Shown: piece after piece, positions 44,370 through 51,897 of the stretch
How the letters are laid out: each line of letters opens with the position of its first letter
Numbering within the stretch: the first letter of the stretch is position 1
Assembly (NCBI GenBank): GCA_030645495.1
Contig: JAUSLV010000022.1
Span: 1-64,000, forward strand
DNA from: Actinomycetota bacterium
GTDB taxonomy: Bacteria > Actinomycetota > Acidimicrobiia > Acidimicrobiales > Ilumatobacteraceae
Direction: 5' to 3'
Length of the DNA: 64,000 nucleotides
Program-made: the position numbers and the translations under genes
Notes under the pieces: model-generated
Seen by the model: only the letters and a program-made list of their open reading frames with translations
Told to the model about the DNA's origin: nothing
The model's database searches: none

Positions 44370-45146
44370 ATGACCGACCACCTGCACCCCGAACCCGAAC
44401 CCACCGCCGGGCAGCTGCTCGCCAGCGCGTTCGTCGACGGCGTCCTCACTGCCGACGAACACGCCGAGGTGCAGGCGGCTGCCGCCACCCAGGCGCTGGC
44501 GCAGTCGTTCCTGCACGTGCGCGAGGTGCTCGCCGACACACGGTCGGTGGTCATCGACGACGCGGTTCGCGAGTCGGCCATCACCGCTGCGCTCGTCGAG
44601 TTCGACACGCTCCACGCCGCCACCACCGGCTCTGTCGCGGCCGCAGCCCCAGTCGCACCGGTGATCGATCTCGCCGCTCGCCGTCGCTGGCCCACGCGAG
44701 TGCTGACCGCCGCTGCCGCTGTCGCCCTGCTGGGTGTGGCCGGCGTCGCCGCGTTCGGCAGCGACGACGAGTCGGGCACCGCCGACGACGCCCGCACGTT
44801 CGACGCCGAGGTCATGGCCGGCGACGGTGCACCATCCACCATCGGGGCGATCAACGGCGCCGCCAGCTACGCCGTGCCGATCGACGACCCGCAGCAACTG
44901 CTCGAGCTGCCGATGCCGGAGGCCACCACCGCCGACCTGCCCAGCGATGGCACCACCGACGAGTCGGCCGGGGGCAGCGACGCCAAGCTGCCCGGCCCGG
45001 GCTGGCAGTGCCTCAGCGGCAACCAGGTGTTCCTCGCCGACATCGTGTACCAGGGCACGCCCGCCATCGCCGCACGCGATACGGTCACCGGTGTGACGCA
45101 GGCGATCGACGAGCAGTGCAACGTGCTCGTCGAGGTCGCGCCCTAG
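44370..45146 (+). CDS. Membrane anti-sigma-factor-like protein (RsmA/Rv3912-like)
   Basis: The 258-residue protein has a cytoplasmic N-terminal part with ASAFVDGVLTADEHAEVQAA (residues about 17-36), which resembles the anti-sigma domain start. A membrane helix follows near residues 111-130 (LTAAAAVALLGVAGVAAF), then an exterior tail rich in Asp, Ser and Thr. Direct downstream position after the SigM-like gene supports the pairing. It is named by analogy with Rv3912 of M. tuberculosis; the identity of the released sigma is inferred. Confidence 0.78.
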   Translation: MTDHLHPEPEPTAGQLLASAFVDGVLTADEHAEVQAAAATQALAQSFLHVREVLADTRSVVIDDAVRESAITAALVEFDTLHAATTGSVAAAAPVAPVIDLAARRRWPTRVLTAAAAVALLGVAGVAAFGSDDESGTADDARTFDAEVMAGDGAPSTIGAINGAASYAVPIDDPQQLLELPMPEATTADLPSDGTTDESAGGSDAKLPGPGWQCLSGNQVFLADIVYQGTPAIAARDTVTGVTQAIDEQCNVLVEVAP

Positions 45147-45158
45147 GCGGGGCTGGTC

Positions 45159-45782
45159 GTGCAGACCGCGCTGCTCGTCATCACCATCGCCGTCGCCCTG
45201 CTCGACTGGGCGTCGCGCCTGTGGCACCACGAACGGTTGGAGACCTACACCAAGCCGATCACCACCGTGTTGGTGATCGGGTTGGCGCTGGTCAGCGGCG
45301 CACCCGCCGGCCACATCGCAGTGGCCGTCGTGGCCCTCGTGCTGTGCCTCGGCGGCGATGTCGCGCTGATGCCCGTCGTCGACAAGTTCGTGGTCGGCCT
45401 GGCCTCGTTCCTGCTGGGCCACCTCGTGTTCATCGGGTTGTTCGTGCAGTACGGGCTGCATCAGCCGCGCCTGGCCGGCATCGCGATCCTGCTCGGTGCC
45501 GTGCTCATCATGTCCGTCGGCAACCTGATCGTGCGCGGTGCGGCCGCGAACGACCCCGCGCTGAAAGTGCCGGTCACCGCCTATCTGTTCGTGATCACCA
45601 CCATGACCGCGTTCGGTTGGGCCACCGGCATGGGCTGGGTCATCGCCGGCACCACGCTGTTCGTGATCAGCGACTCGATCCTCGGCTGGCGCCAGTTCGT
45701 GCGTGAGCGGGCCTGGATGTCGGTGGCCGTGATGGTCACATACCACGGCGCCATCGCGTCGTTGGCCCTCAGCCTCTGGTAG
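45159..45782 (+). CDS. YhhN-family membrane protein (lysoplasmalogenase-like)
   Basis: The 207-residue protein has seven to eight hydrophobic helices and the YhhN-type pattern: YTKPITTVLVIGLAL near the N-terminus, LCLGGDVALMP, LASFLLGHLVFIGLF, and VISDSILGWRQF. The YhhN/TMEM86 family hydrolyses lysoplasmalogens in animals; the bacterial substrate is not established. Start is GTG, 12 bases after the anti-sigma gene. It lies between the anti-sigma-like gene and the small membrane protein gene in the same direction. Confidence 0.8.
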   Translation: MQTALLVITIAVALLDWASRLWHHERLETYTKPITTVLVIGLALVSGAPAGHIAVAVVALVLCLGGDVALMPVVDKFVVGLASFLLGHLVFIGLFVQYGLHQPRLAGIAILLGAVLIMSVGNLIVRGAAANDPALKVPVTAYLFVITTMTAFGWATGMGWVIAGTTLFVISDSILGWRQFVRERAWMSVAVMVTYHGAIASLALSLW

Positions 45783-45805
45783 CGAGCCGGGGTAGGCTCC
45801 TGCTC

Positions 45806-46144
45806 ATGCCGGGAAACCCGTTCACCGATCCCAACTGGGCACACGACATCGCCGACACCGTGGAACGCACGGTCGGCAAGGTGCGCAGCGTCACCACCGA
45901 CAACGCGGTCAAGATCTCCCGTGGCCTGGTCTTCGGGCTACTGCTGGTGATCTGTCTGCTCGTCGCCGCGCCGTTGGGCACGATCTTGTTCGTGCGTTTC
46001 GCCCAGGTGGTGCTCAGCCGCATCACTCGCACCGACCACGCCACCACCGTGTGGCTGTCGTACATGATCACCGGCGGCCTGATGATGCTCCTCGGCTTCG
46101 TCGCCCTGCGGATGCGCCACTCCACGAGCAACACTCCCGCATGA
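45806..46144 (+). CDS. Small membrane protein of unknown function, coupled to trxB
   Basis: The 112-residue protein has a polar N-terminus (MPGNPFTDPNWAHDIADTVE), an amphipathic stretch, then two membrane helices (about residues 41-64 and 85-100; LVFGLLLVICLLVAAPLG and YMITGGLMMLLGFVAL). Its stop overlaps the start of trxB by four bases (ATGA), so the two are translated together. I recognise no family; the layout resembles holin-like or phage-shock helper proteins only in a general way. Confidence 0.75.
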   Translation: MPGNPFTDPNWAHDIADTVERTVGKVRSVTTDNAVKISRGLVFGLLLVICLLVAAPLGTILFVRFAQVVLSRITRTDHATTVWLSYMITGGLMMLLGFVALRMRHSTSNTPA

Positions 46145-47088
46145 GCCACCATCCCGTTCTGATCATCGGGTCCGGCCCGGCCGGCCTCACTGCCGCGATC
46201 TACACCGCTCGCGCCAACCTCACCCCGTTCGTGATCGAGGGCGAGCCCAGCAGCACCAGCGACCAGCCCGGTGGCCAACTGATGCTCACCACCGAGGTCG
46301 AGAACTTCCCCGGCTTCCCCGAGGGCATCATGGGCCCCGAGCTGATGATGCGCTGCCGCGAGCAGGCCGCTCGCTTCGGCGCCCAGTTCCTCACCGCCAA
46401 GGCCACCAAGATCGACTTCAGCGCCCGGCCGTTCAAGGTGTGGGTGCGCGACGAGCTGTACACCGCCGACTCGATCATCGTGTCCACCGGCGCCCAGAGC
46501 CTGATGTTGGGCCTCGATGCTGAAACGCGCCTGCTGGGTCACGGGTTGTCCACCTGCGCCACGTGCGACGGGTTCTTCTTCCGTGGCCACGAGATCGCCG
46601 TCGTGGGCGGTGGCGACAGCGCCATCGAAGAAGCCACGTTCCTCACCAAGTTCGCCTCCAAGGTCACCCTTCTGGTGCGCCGCGACGTGCTGCGCGCCTC
46701 GAAGGTGATGCAAGACCGGGCGTTCAACAACCCCAAGATCGAGGTCCGCTGGCACAGCGTGGTCGACGACCTGCTGGGCACCGACAAGCTGGAAGGCGCC
46801 GTCGTGCGCAACGTGCAGACCGGTGCGGTCGAGACGCTGCCGGTCACCGGGCTGTTCGTGGCCATCGGTCACCGCCCCAACACCGACCTGTTCCAGGGCG
46901 TGCTCGACATGGAGGACAACGGCTACCTGATCACCAAGCCGGGTTCCTCGTACACCAATATCGACGGCGTGTTCGCCTGCGGCGACGTGCAGGACCACAC
47001 CTACCGCCAGGCGATCACCGCCGCCGGCTCGGGTTGCATGGCGGCGATCGACTGCGAACGCTGGCTGGAAGCCACCGTTCACGCCTGA
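46141..47088 (+). CDS. trxB: Thioredoxin reductase
   Basis: The 315-residue flavoprotein transfers electrons from NADPH through FAD to thioredoxin. It has LIIGSGPAGLTAAIYTARA (FAD-binding), the redox centre CATC (Cys139 and Cys142), VVGGGDSAIEEA (NADPH-binding), and GVFACGDVQDHTYRQ (FAD). The length is typical. trxA follows after 91 bases, which hold a candidate hairpin at 47112-47132. The pair supplies reducing power to ribonucleotide reductase and repair enzymes. Confidence 0.97.
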   Translation: MSHHPVLIIGSGPAGLTAAIYTARANLTPFVIEGEPSSTSDQPGGQLMLTTEVENFPGFPEGIMGPELMMRCREQAARFGAQFLTAKATKIDFSARPFKVWVRDELYTADSIIVSTGAQSLMLGLDAETRLLGHGLSTCATCDGFFFRGHEIAVVGGGDSAIEEATFLTKFASKVTLLVRRDVLRASKVMQDRAFNNPKIEVRWHSVVDDLLGTDKLEGAVVRNVQTGAVETLPVTGLFVAIGHRPNTDLFQGVLDMEDNGYLITKPGSSYTNIDGVFACGDVQDHTYRQAITAAGSGCMAAIDCERWLEATVHA

Positions 47089-47111
47089 CAGCCGCAGCGG
47101 GCCAGTGTGCC

Positions 47112-47132
47112 GCCCGGCGGACTCCGTCGGGC
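47112..47132 (+). terminator. Candidate hairpin terminator or attenuator between trxB and trxA
   Basis: GCCCGGCGGA (47112-47121) and TCCGTCGGGC (47123-47132) can pair as a ten-base stem that includes one G-T pair. No run of T follows, which is common in high-GC bacteria. It could end trxB transcription or simply reduce read-through into trxA. Confidence 0.4.
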
Positions 47133-47179
47133 CTCCCAGGAGCGATAGCATCACGTTTCCGAAGCGAAAGGATCCGCAA

Positions 47180-47515
47180 ATGGCCGAGGGCATCGTCACA
47201 CTCACCACGTCCACGTTCGACGAGACCGTCGCTGCCAGCGACAAGCCGATCATCGTCGATTTCTGGGCCGAATGGTGCGGCCCGTGCAAGATGATCGCCC
47301 CCATCCTGGGCGAGATCGCCGCCGAGCAGCCGGGCATCACCGTCGCCAAGCTGAATGTCGACGAGAACCCCGACATCGCCATGCGTTTCAACGTGATGAG
47401 CATCCCCACCTTGCTGGTGTTCAACAACGGCGACGTCCAGAAGCGCCTCGTGGGCGCCAAGGGCAAGGGCCAACTTCTCCAGGAGCTGAACGAATTCCTG
47501 CCTACTTCCCGCTGA
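47180..47515 (+). CDS. trxA: Thioredoxin
   Basis: The 111-residue protein has the classical WCGPC active site (Trp32, Cys33, Gly34, Pro35, Cys36) within VDFWAEWCGPCKMIAPIL, plus the conserved cis-proline SIPTLLVF. AAGGA lies seven bases before the ATG. Together with TrxB it reduces disulfides in the cytoplasm. Its TGA stop overlaps the first codon (CTG) of the next gene. Confidence 0.97.
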   Translation: MAEGIVTLTTSTFDETVAASDKPIIVDFWAEWCGPCKMIAPILGEIAAEQPGITVAKLNVDENPDIAMRFNVMSIPTLLVFNNGDVQKRLVGAKGKGQLLQELNEFLPTSR

Positions 47516-48480
47516 CTCCCGGTCAGCGCGGCGAGGCCATTCGCGACCTGCAACGCCGCCTCGGTGCCGCCGGGTTCTCACTCGCCGCGGGTTCCGAGGC
47601 GGGCGACTACTGCGCGTCCACACAGGCCGCGGTGCATGCCTTCCAGGCAGCCCGCGGGCTGCGGCCCGACGGCGTGTGTGACGAAACCACCTGGACAGCA
47701 CTCGTCGAGGCCTCGTGGCGCCTCGGTGACCGCCAGTTGGTGCTCACGCTGCCCAACCTGCGCGGCGACGACGTCGCCGACCTCCAGTCCCGTCTGGCGC
47801 GCCTGGGGTTCGACTCGGGCCGCGTCGACGGCATTCTCGGGATGCGTACCTCACGTGCCCTGGCCGACTTCCAGTCGAACTGCGGCCTGCTGGCCGACGG
47901 GGTGTGCGGCCCGGAGACGATCCGGGCCATCGAACGGGTCAGCAGCCAGACCGGTGACGGCCCTGGCGTGTCCACCGTGCGCGAACGTGAGCGCCTGCGC
48001 GCCGGGCTGGGTTCGGTGGCCCACTGCCGCGTGGTCGTGGGCCAGTTCAGCGGCTTCAGCGCCCTCACGCGCACGTTGGCTCGCGAGTTGCGCCAGCAGG
48101 GTGCCACGGTGATGCCGCTCGACGAACCCGATCCCGTGGCTCAAGCGCTGGCCGCCAACCACTTCGGTGCGCATGCGTACCTCGGGTTCGAGTGCCACGA
48201 GGAACCGGGCGCCACCGCGTACTACTACCAAGTGCCCACGTTCGAGTCGGTGGGAGGCCGCGCGTTGGCCGACGCCGTCGTCGGTGAGTTGCTGCACATT
48301 CCCGCGATCGCGGCGCTCACGCCCACATCCAGCGGGATGCGCCTTCCGGTGCTGCGCGAAACCCGGATGCCGGCCGTGCTGTTGGCGGTGGGCCCGGCAC
48401 GCCTGGCCACCGACGCCACACCACAACTGACCACCGCCGTGCTGGCCGCGCTGGATCTCTGGATCTTACGCGCGACTTGA
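47512..48480 (+). CDS. CwlM-like peptidoglycan-binding protein with a degenerate amidase domain
   Basis: The 322-residue protein has two peptidoglycan-binding (PG_binding_1) repeats: GEAIRDLQRRLGAAGF (residues about 7-60) and DDVADLQSRLARLGF (about 80-140). A domain resembling N-acetylmuramoyl-L-alanine amidase 3 follows, but the expected zinc ligands are missing: the DPGHGG loop is replaced by GQFSG, the SIHANA histidine is replaced in LGFECHEE, and the catalytic Glu before the final Gly is Ala in LLAVGP. No signal peptide is visible. The location after trxA matches cwlM of mycobacteria, a PknB-target regulator of MurA. No ATG, GTG or TTG can start it; the likely start is CTG at 47512, or ATT at 47494. 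Confidence 0.82.
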   Translation: MTPGQRGEAIRDLQRRLGAAGFSLAAGSEAGDYCASTQAAVHAFQAARGLRPDGVCDETTWTALVEASWRLGDRQLVLTLPNLRGDDVADLQSRLARLGFDSGRVDGILGMRTSRALADFQSNCGLLADGVCGPETIRAIERVSSQTGDGPGVSTVRERERLRAGLGSVAHCRVVVGQFSGFSALTRTLARELRQQGATVMPLDEPDPVAQALAANHFGAHAYLGFECHEEPGATAYYYQVPTFESVGGRALADAVVGELLHIPAIAALTPTSSGMRLPVLRETRMPAVLLAVGPARLATDATPQLTTAVLAALDLWILRAT

Positions 48481-48484
48481 GCCT

Positions 48485-48516
48485 TTATCCACAGGTTTGT
48501 CAACAGGTGTGCGTAA
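48485..48516. promoter_or_regulatory. DnaA-box cluster between cwlM and parB
   Basis: A perfect consensus DnaA box, TTATCCACA, lies at 48485-48493. TTGTCAACA, an eight-of-nine match to the TTGTCCACA form, lies at 48497-48505, and a weaker inverted site TGTGCGTAA at 48508-48516. Starts are 12 and 11 bases apart. The cluster occupies most of the gap between the convergent cwlM-like and parB genes. Confidence 0.55.
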
Positions 48517-48567
48517 CCCTCACGCGAACGTTTTGCGCTGAAGGTCGACCCTGTGTGGGCGGGATCG

Positions 48568-49485
48568 CTATTCTTGGCCACCCTGCGTGGTGATCTGGTG
48601 ATAGATACGCTCCAGATCCTCGAGGTCAGCGAACTCGATCACCACTTTGCCCTTGTTCGTCCCCATGCTCACGCTGACACGTGTGGACAAGTACTCGGCC
48701 AACAACTCCTCCAGCTCGAGCAACCCGGGTGGACGCAGGCGCGTCGCCCCCGTCAGGCCGGCACCATCGGGCAGCTCACGCTGGGGTGTCGGTGCCGCCG
48801 GCTCGGCAGCGCCACCGCGATCGCGCACCGCCTCCTCCAGCATGCGCACCGACCAACTCTCGGCGGCAGCACGGCGAGCCAGTTGCTCCTGGAACGCACG
48901 GTCGGGGGTACCGAGCAACGCACGGGCATGGCCGGCCGTCAGGCGGCCGTCGGCCAGCAGGTGCTGGATGCCGGGCGGCAGCGTCAGCAGACGCAACGTG
49001 TTGGTGATCGCCGAGCGGCTCTTGCCCACGCGTGACGCCACCTGCTCGTGCGTCATCGAGAAGTCCTCGACGAGTTGCTGGTAGGCCGACGCCTCTTCCA
49101 GCGGAGTGAGGTCTTGGCGGTGGAGGTTCTCGACCAGCGCCCGTTCCACCGAGCCGAGGTCGTCGGTGGTGCGAACGATCGCCGGCACCACGGCCAGGCC
49201 GGCTCGCCGGGCAGCGCGCCAGCGGCGCTCACCGGCGATCAGTTCGTACTGGCCACCTTCCAGCGGACGCACCAGGATCGGCTGCAACACACCGATCTCG
49301 CGCACCGACGCGGCGAGTTCGGTCAACGACTCCTCGTCGAAGTGCACGCGCGGTTGATGGGGGTTGGGGATGATGCTCCCGACCGCAATCTCTTCCAGGC
49401 GCGGCTGATCGCCCGACGCCTCATTGCCGATGTCGGACGGGATCAACGATCCCAGGCCTTTACCGAGTCCGCTTTGCCGGGCCAC
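48568..49485 (-). CDS. parB: Chromosome-partitioning protein ParB
   Basis: The 305-residue protein has the ParB features: GLGSLIPS at the N-terminus, NPHQPRVHFDEESLTELAAS, the CTP-binding GERRWRAARRAGL motif, LVENLHRQDLTPLEEA, and a helix-turn-helix (FSMTHEQVASRVGKSRSAIT). It binds parS and slides as a clamp, with ParA. Two GTG codons are candidates (49488 and 49485); GGAGG is six bases before the second, so 49485 is preferred. Its start overlaps parA by 26 bases. Two parS sites lie upstream of parA. Confidence 0.96.
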   Translation of the reverse strand: MARQSGLGKGLGSLIPSDIGNEASGDQPRLEEIAVGSIIPNPHQPRVHFDEESLTELAASVREIGVLQPILVRPLEGGQYELIAGERRWRAARRAGLAVVPAIVRTTDDLGSVERALVENLHRQDLTPLEEASAYQQLVEDFSMTHEQVASRVGKSRSAITNTLRLLTLPPGIQHLLADGRLTAGHARALLGTPDRAFQEQLARRAAAESWSVRMLEEAVRDRGGAAEPAAPTPQRELPDGAGLTGATRLRPPGLLELEELLAEYLSTRVSVSMGTNKGKVVIEFADLEDLERIYHQITTQGGQE

Positions 49486-50266
49486 CACTCACCTCCTTGG
49501 CAACGTTGCGATACGCACTGGCGCCTCGCGACGCAGTGTCGAAGGTGATGATCGGCTGCCCGAACGATGGCGCCTCGGACAGGCGCACCGTACGCGGCAC
49601 GACGGTCTTGCACACCTTGTCGCCGAAGTGATCACGCACTTCCTTCACCACTTGGTCGGCGAGCTTGGTGCGGGCGTCATACATCACGCACACGATCGTG
49701 CTGACTTCCAGCGTGGGGTTCAGCTTGCGTTTGACCAGGTCGACGTTGCGCAGCAACTGGCCGAGCCCCTCGAGGGCGTAGTACTCACACTGGATCGGCA
49801 CCAGCACCTCTTGCGCGGCATTGAGGCCGTTGACGGTGAGCAGGCCCAGCGACGGCGGGCAGTCGATCAGCACATAGTCGTAATCGGCGGCGACGGCATT
49901 GACCGCGTTGCGCAGGAGGTACTCGCGACCGATCACCGACACCAACTCGATCTCGGCACCGGCGAGGTCGAGGCTGGCGGGGGCGATGAACAGGCCCTTG
50001 ATCGCCGTGGGTTCGATGCAGTTCTCCAGCGGCGCCTCGTGCAGCAACACGTGGTACATCGAGGTGTCGAGGCCACGGTTGTCGATGCCGAGACCGGTGG
50101 AGGCATTGCCTTGTGGGTCGAGGTCGACGAGCAGGGTGCGGTAGCCCAACTCGGCCAGACAAGCACCCAGATTGACAGTAGTGGTGGTCTTGCCCACCCC
50201 ACCCTTCTGGTTCGCAATGGCGATCACACGGGGGAGAGGACGGCGGCCAGAGGCGTCAGCGGTCAT
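49460..50266 (-). CDS. parA: Chromosome-partitioning ATPase ParA
   Basis: The 268-residue Walker-type ATPase has the deviant Walker A KGGVGKTTTTVNLGA (residues about 23-37), LLVDLDPQGNAS (A' motif) and LIDCPPSLGLL (Walker B). ParA drives separation of parS-ParB complexes on the nucleoid. The ATG at 50266 has AGGAG six bases upstream; an earlier in-frame ATG lacks this. The gene overlaps parB. The region upstream to rsmG contains two parS sites. Confidence 0.97.
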   Translation of the reverse strand: MTADASGRRPLPRVIAIANQKGGVGKTTTTVNLGACLAELGYRTLLVDLDPQGNASTGLGIDNRGLDTSMYHVLLHEAPLENCIEPTAIKGLFIAPASLDLAGAEIELVSVIGREYLLRNAVNAVAADYDYVLIDCPPSLGLLTVNGLNAAQEVLVPIQCEYYALEGLGQLLRNVDLVKRKLNPTLEVSTIVCVMYDARTKLADQVVKEVRDHFGDKVCKTVVPRTVRLSEAPSFGQPIITFDTASRGASAYRNVAKEVSGGPAKRTR

Positions 50267-50371
50267 AGAAAACTCCTGAACGTCGGCACGAGCGCAGACG
50301 AACAGCCGCAGGATAGCGGACATCTGCGAGGGCCGTCGGGATGTGGCGGGATACCTTCCGAGCACGAGGAA

Positions 50372-50387
50372 TGTTCCACGTGAAACA
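50372..50387. promoter_or_regulatory. parS centromere site 1
   Basis: TGTTCCACGTGAAACA differs from the consensus TGTTTCACGTGAAACA in one base. It lies between parA and rsmG, 106 bases upstream of the parA start. Confidence 0.93.
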
Positions 50388-50430
50388 TCTCCGGGTGGGC
50401 CGCGCTCGACGCTGTGGGGCCGGCACCCGA

Positions 50431-50446
50431 TGTTTCACGTGGAACA
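50431..50446. promoter_or_regulatory. parS centromere site 2
   Basis: TGTTTCACGTGGAACA is the exact reverse complement of the site at 50372-50387 and again has one mismatch to consensus. It directly abuts the rsmG stop codon. Confidence 0.93.
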
Positions 50447-50986
50447 TCAGACCTTCAGGAACCGGCGAATTCCCTGCTCACGGCCTTGATCCGCCAATCC
50501 TGCCGCCGCCAGCACGTCGTTCGGCCAGCGTTCGGCAACGTCCGTCGGCGGCTCGCTCACCACCAGCACTCCGCCGGCGACCAGCAGCTCGCCGGCCCAC
50601 CGAGCGGTCAGCGGGGGGGCAGCGAAACTCCGGGCGGTCACCACGTCGAACGAGTGAGGGGTCGCCGTCGCCACCACCTGCACATCGTCGGCCACCACGG
50701 TTACTCGAGCGGTGAGCGCCAGCGAACGAACCGCCCGCAACAGCAGGTCGGCTCGGCGAGTACGCCGCTCGACCAATGTGACGTGCAGCCACGGACACCG
50801 CACTGCCACCACCAGGCCGGGGAGACCGCCGCCCGAACCCAGGTCGACCAGCCGACGCGCCGCCGCCGGCACTGCGGCCACGAACTGGTCTGCGTGCGCA
50901 ATTGCAACGGGGAGCGATCGTTCACCGATCGCTCCCCGTTCTGCGATGGCGGTCAGTGCCGCCTCGAGCGCAGTGTCGTCTGTCAT
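50447..50986 (-). CDS. rsmG: 16S rRNA (guanine-N7) methyltransferase RsmG (GidB)
   Basis: The 179-residue protein has the SAM-binding motif RLVDLGSGGGLPGLVVAV (residues about 45-62) and the family's TLVERRTRRADLLLRAV and VVTARSFAAPPL. It methylates G527 of 16S rRNA. It is shorter than many members (about 205 residues), having a short N-terminal helical part. The ATG overlaps the Jag stop by four bases (ATGA). The downstream side abuts parS site 2. Confidence 0.93.
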   Translation of the reverse strand: MTDDTALEAALTAIAERGAIGERSLPVAIAHADQFVAAVPAAARRLVDLGSGGGLPGLVVAVRCPWLHVTLVERRTRRADLLLRAVRSLALTARVTVVADDVQVVATATPHSFDVVTARSFAAPPLTARWAGELLVAGGVLVVSEPPTDVAERWPNDVLAAAGLADQGREQGIRRFLKV

Positions 50987-51897
50987 TCGCCCGGAGCGAT
51001 GACCACCCGGCGGAACGGGTCGTCGCCCTCGGAACGAGTGGCGATGCCGTCGACCGTGGCCAACGTGTCGTGGATGATCTTGCGGTCGGCCGACGACATC
51101 GGCTCGAGCACACGAGCAACGCCCGATGCGGTCACCTCGTCGGCCATCTGCTGGGCGAACTTGCCCAGTGCCAGCCGGCGGCGCTCGCGGTAGCCGCCCA
51201 CGTCCACCCGCAGGCGAGTGTCGTGGTCGCCCAGACGGCGCTGCGAGGCCACACGGGCCAGATCCTGCACCGCCTGCAGCGTGGTGCCACGGGGGCCCAC
51301 GAGCAGACCGAGTTCCTGACCGTGCACACGCACTTCCAGGTCGTCGCCGTCCTCCACCAGCTCGCTGGTGCCGCTGAGGCCGAACGCGCTGACCAGGGCG
51401 TCCATGAAACGCTGTGCCTCTTCGCCAACCTGTCGTGGGTCCACCAGTTGCTCCTTGGATTGGCCGTCCGTGGACGGGTTGGGGGTCTTCTTGGCCGACG
51501 GGGCATCGGCCCGCGGTGCACGCGGTGCGCGAGTGCGCTCGCCACCCGCACGGTTCCCGGTGCCGGTAGCGCCCGCTGCTCGAGCCGGCTTGTCGGCCCT
51601 CTCGGACTTCTCCGACTTCTCCGACTTCTCGGTGCGCTCGGGCTTGTCGGCCTTGTCGCCCTTCTCCCGGCGGCGATCACGGCGGTCCACCTTCTGGCGG
51701 GCCTGCGTGGGCCGCACGCGAGCCCGAACTCGGGCCTCGCCACGAACACGGCCGAACAGGCCCTGCTTGGGCTCGTCGAGCAGCTCGAACTCGGCGTCCT
51801 CCTCGTGCACACCGAGGCGATCGAGCGCATGCTCCTTGGCCTCGGCAATCGTCTTTCCTGTGGTCTCGACCCATTCCATATTGGCTGTCCTGCTCAC
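50983..51897 (-). CDS. jag: RNA-binding protein KhpB/Jag (Jag_N, KH and R3H domains)
   Basis: The 304-residue protein has a Jag-N domain (ETTGKTIAEAKEHALDRLG, EPKQGLFGRVRGEARVR), a low-complexity Lys/Glu/Arg-rich linker of about 85 residues, a KH domain (VRVHGQELGLLVGPRGTTL) and an R3H domain (YRERRRLALGKFAQQMADEV, then MSSADRKIIHDTLA). KhpB proteins bind RNA and influence cell division. The GTG at 51897 overlaps the yidC stop (GTGA). An ATG at 51879 with AGGA eight bases upstream is the alternative and gives 298 residues. The stop overlaps rsmG. Confidence 0.92.
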   Translation of the reverse strand: MSRTANMEWVETTGKTIAEAKEHALDRLGVHEEDAEFELLDEPKQGLFGRVRGEARVRARVRPTQARQKVDRRDRRREKGDKADKPERTEKSEKSEKSERADKPARAAGATGTGNRAGGERTRAPRAPRADAPSAKKTPNPSTDGQSKEQLVDPRQVGEEAQRFMDALVSAFGLSGTSELVEDGDDLEVRVHGQELGLLVGPRGTTLQAVQDLARVASQRRLGDHDTRLRVDVGGYRERRRLALGKFAQQMADEVTASGVARVLEPMSSADRKIIHDTLATVDGIATRSEGDDPFRRVVIAPGE

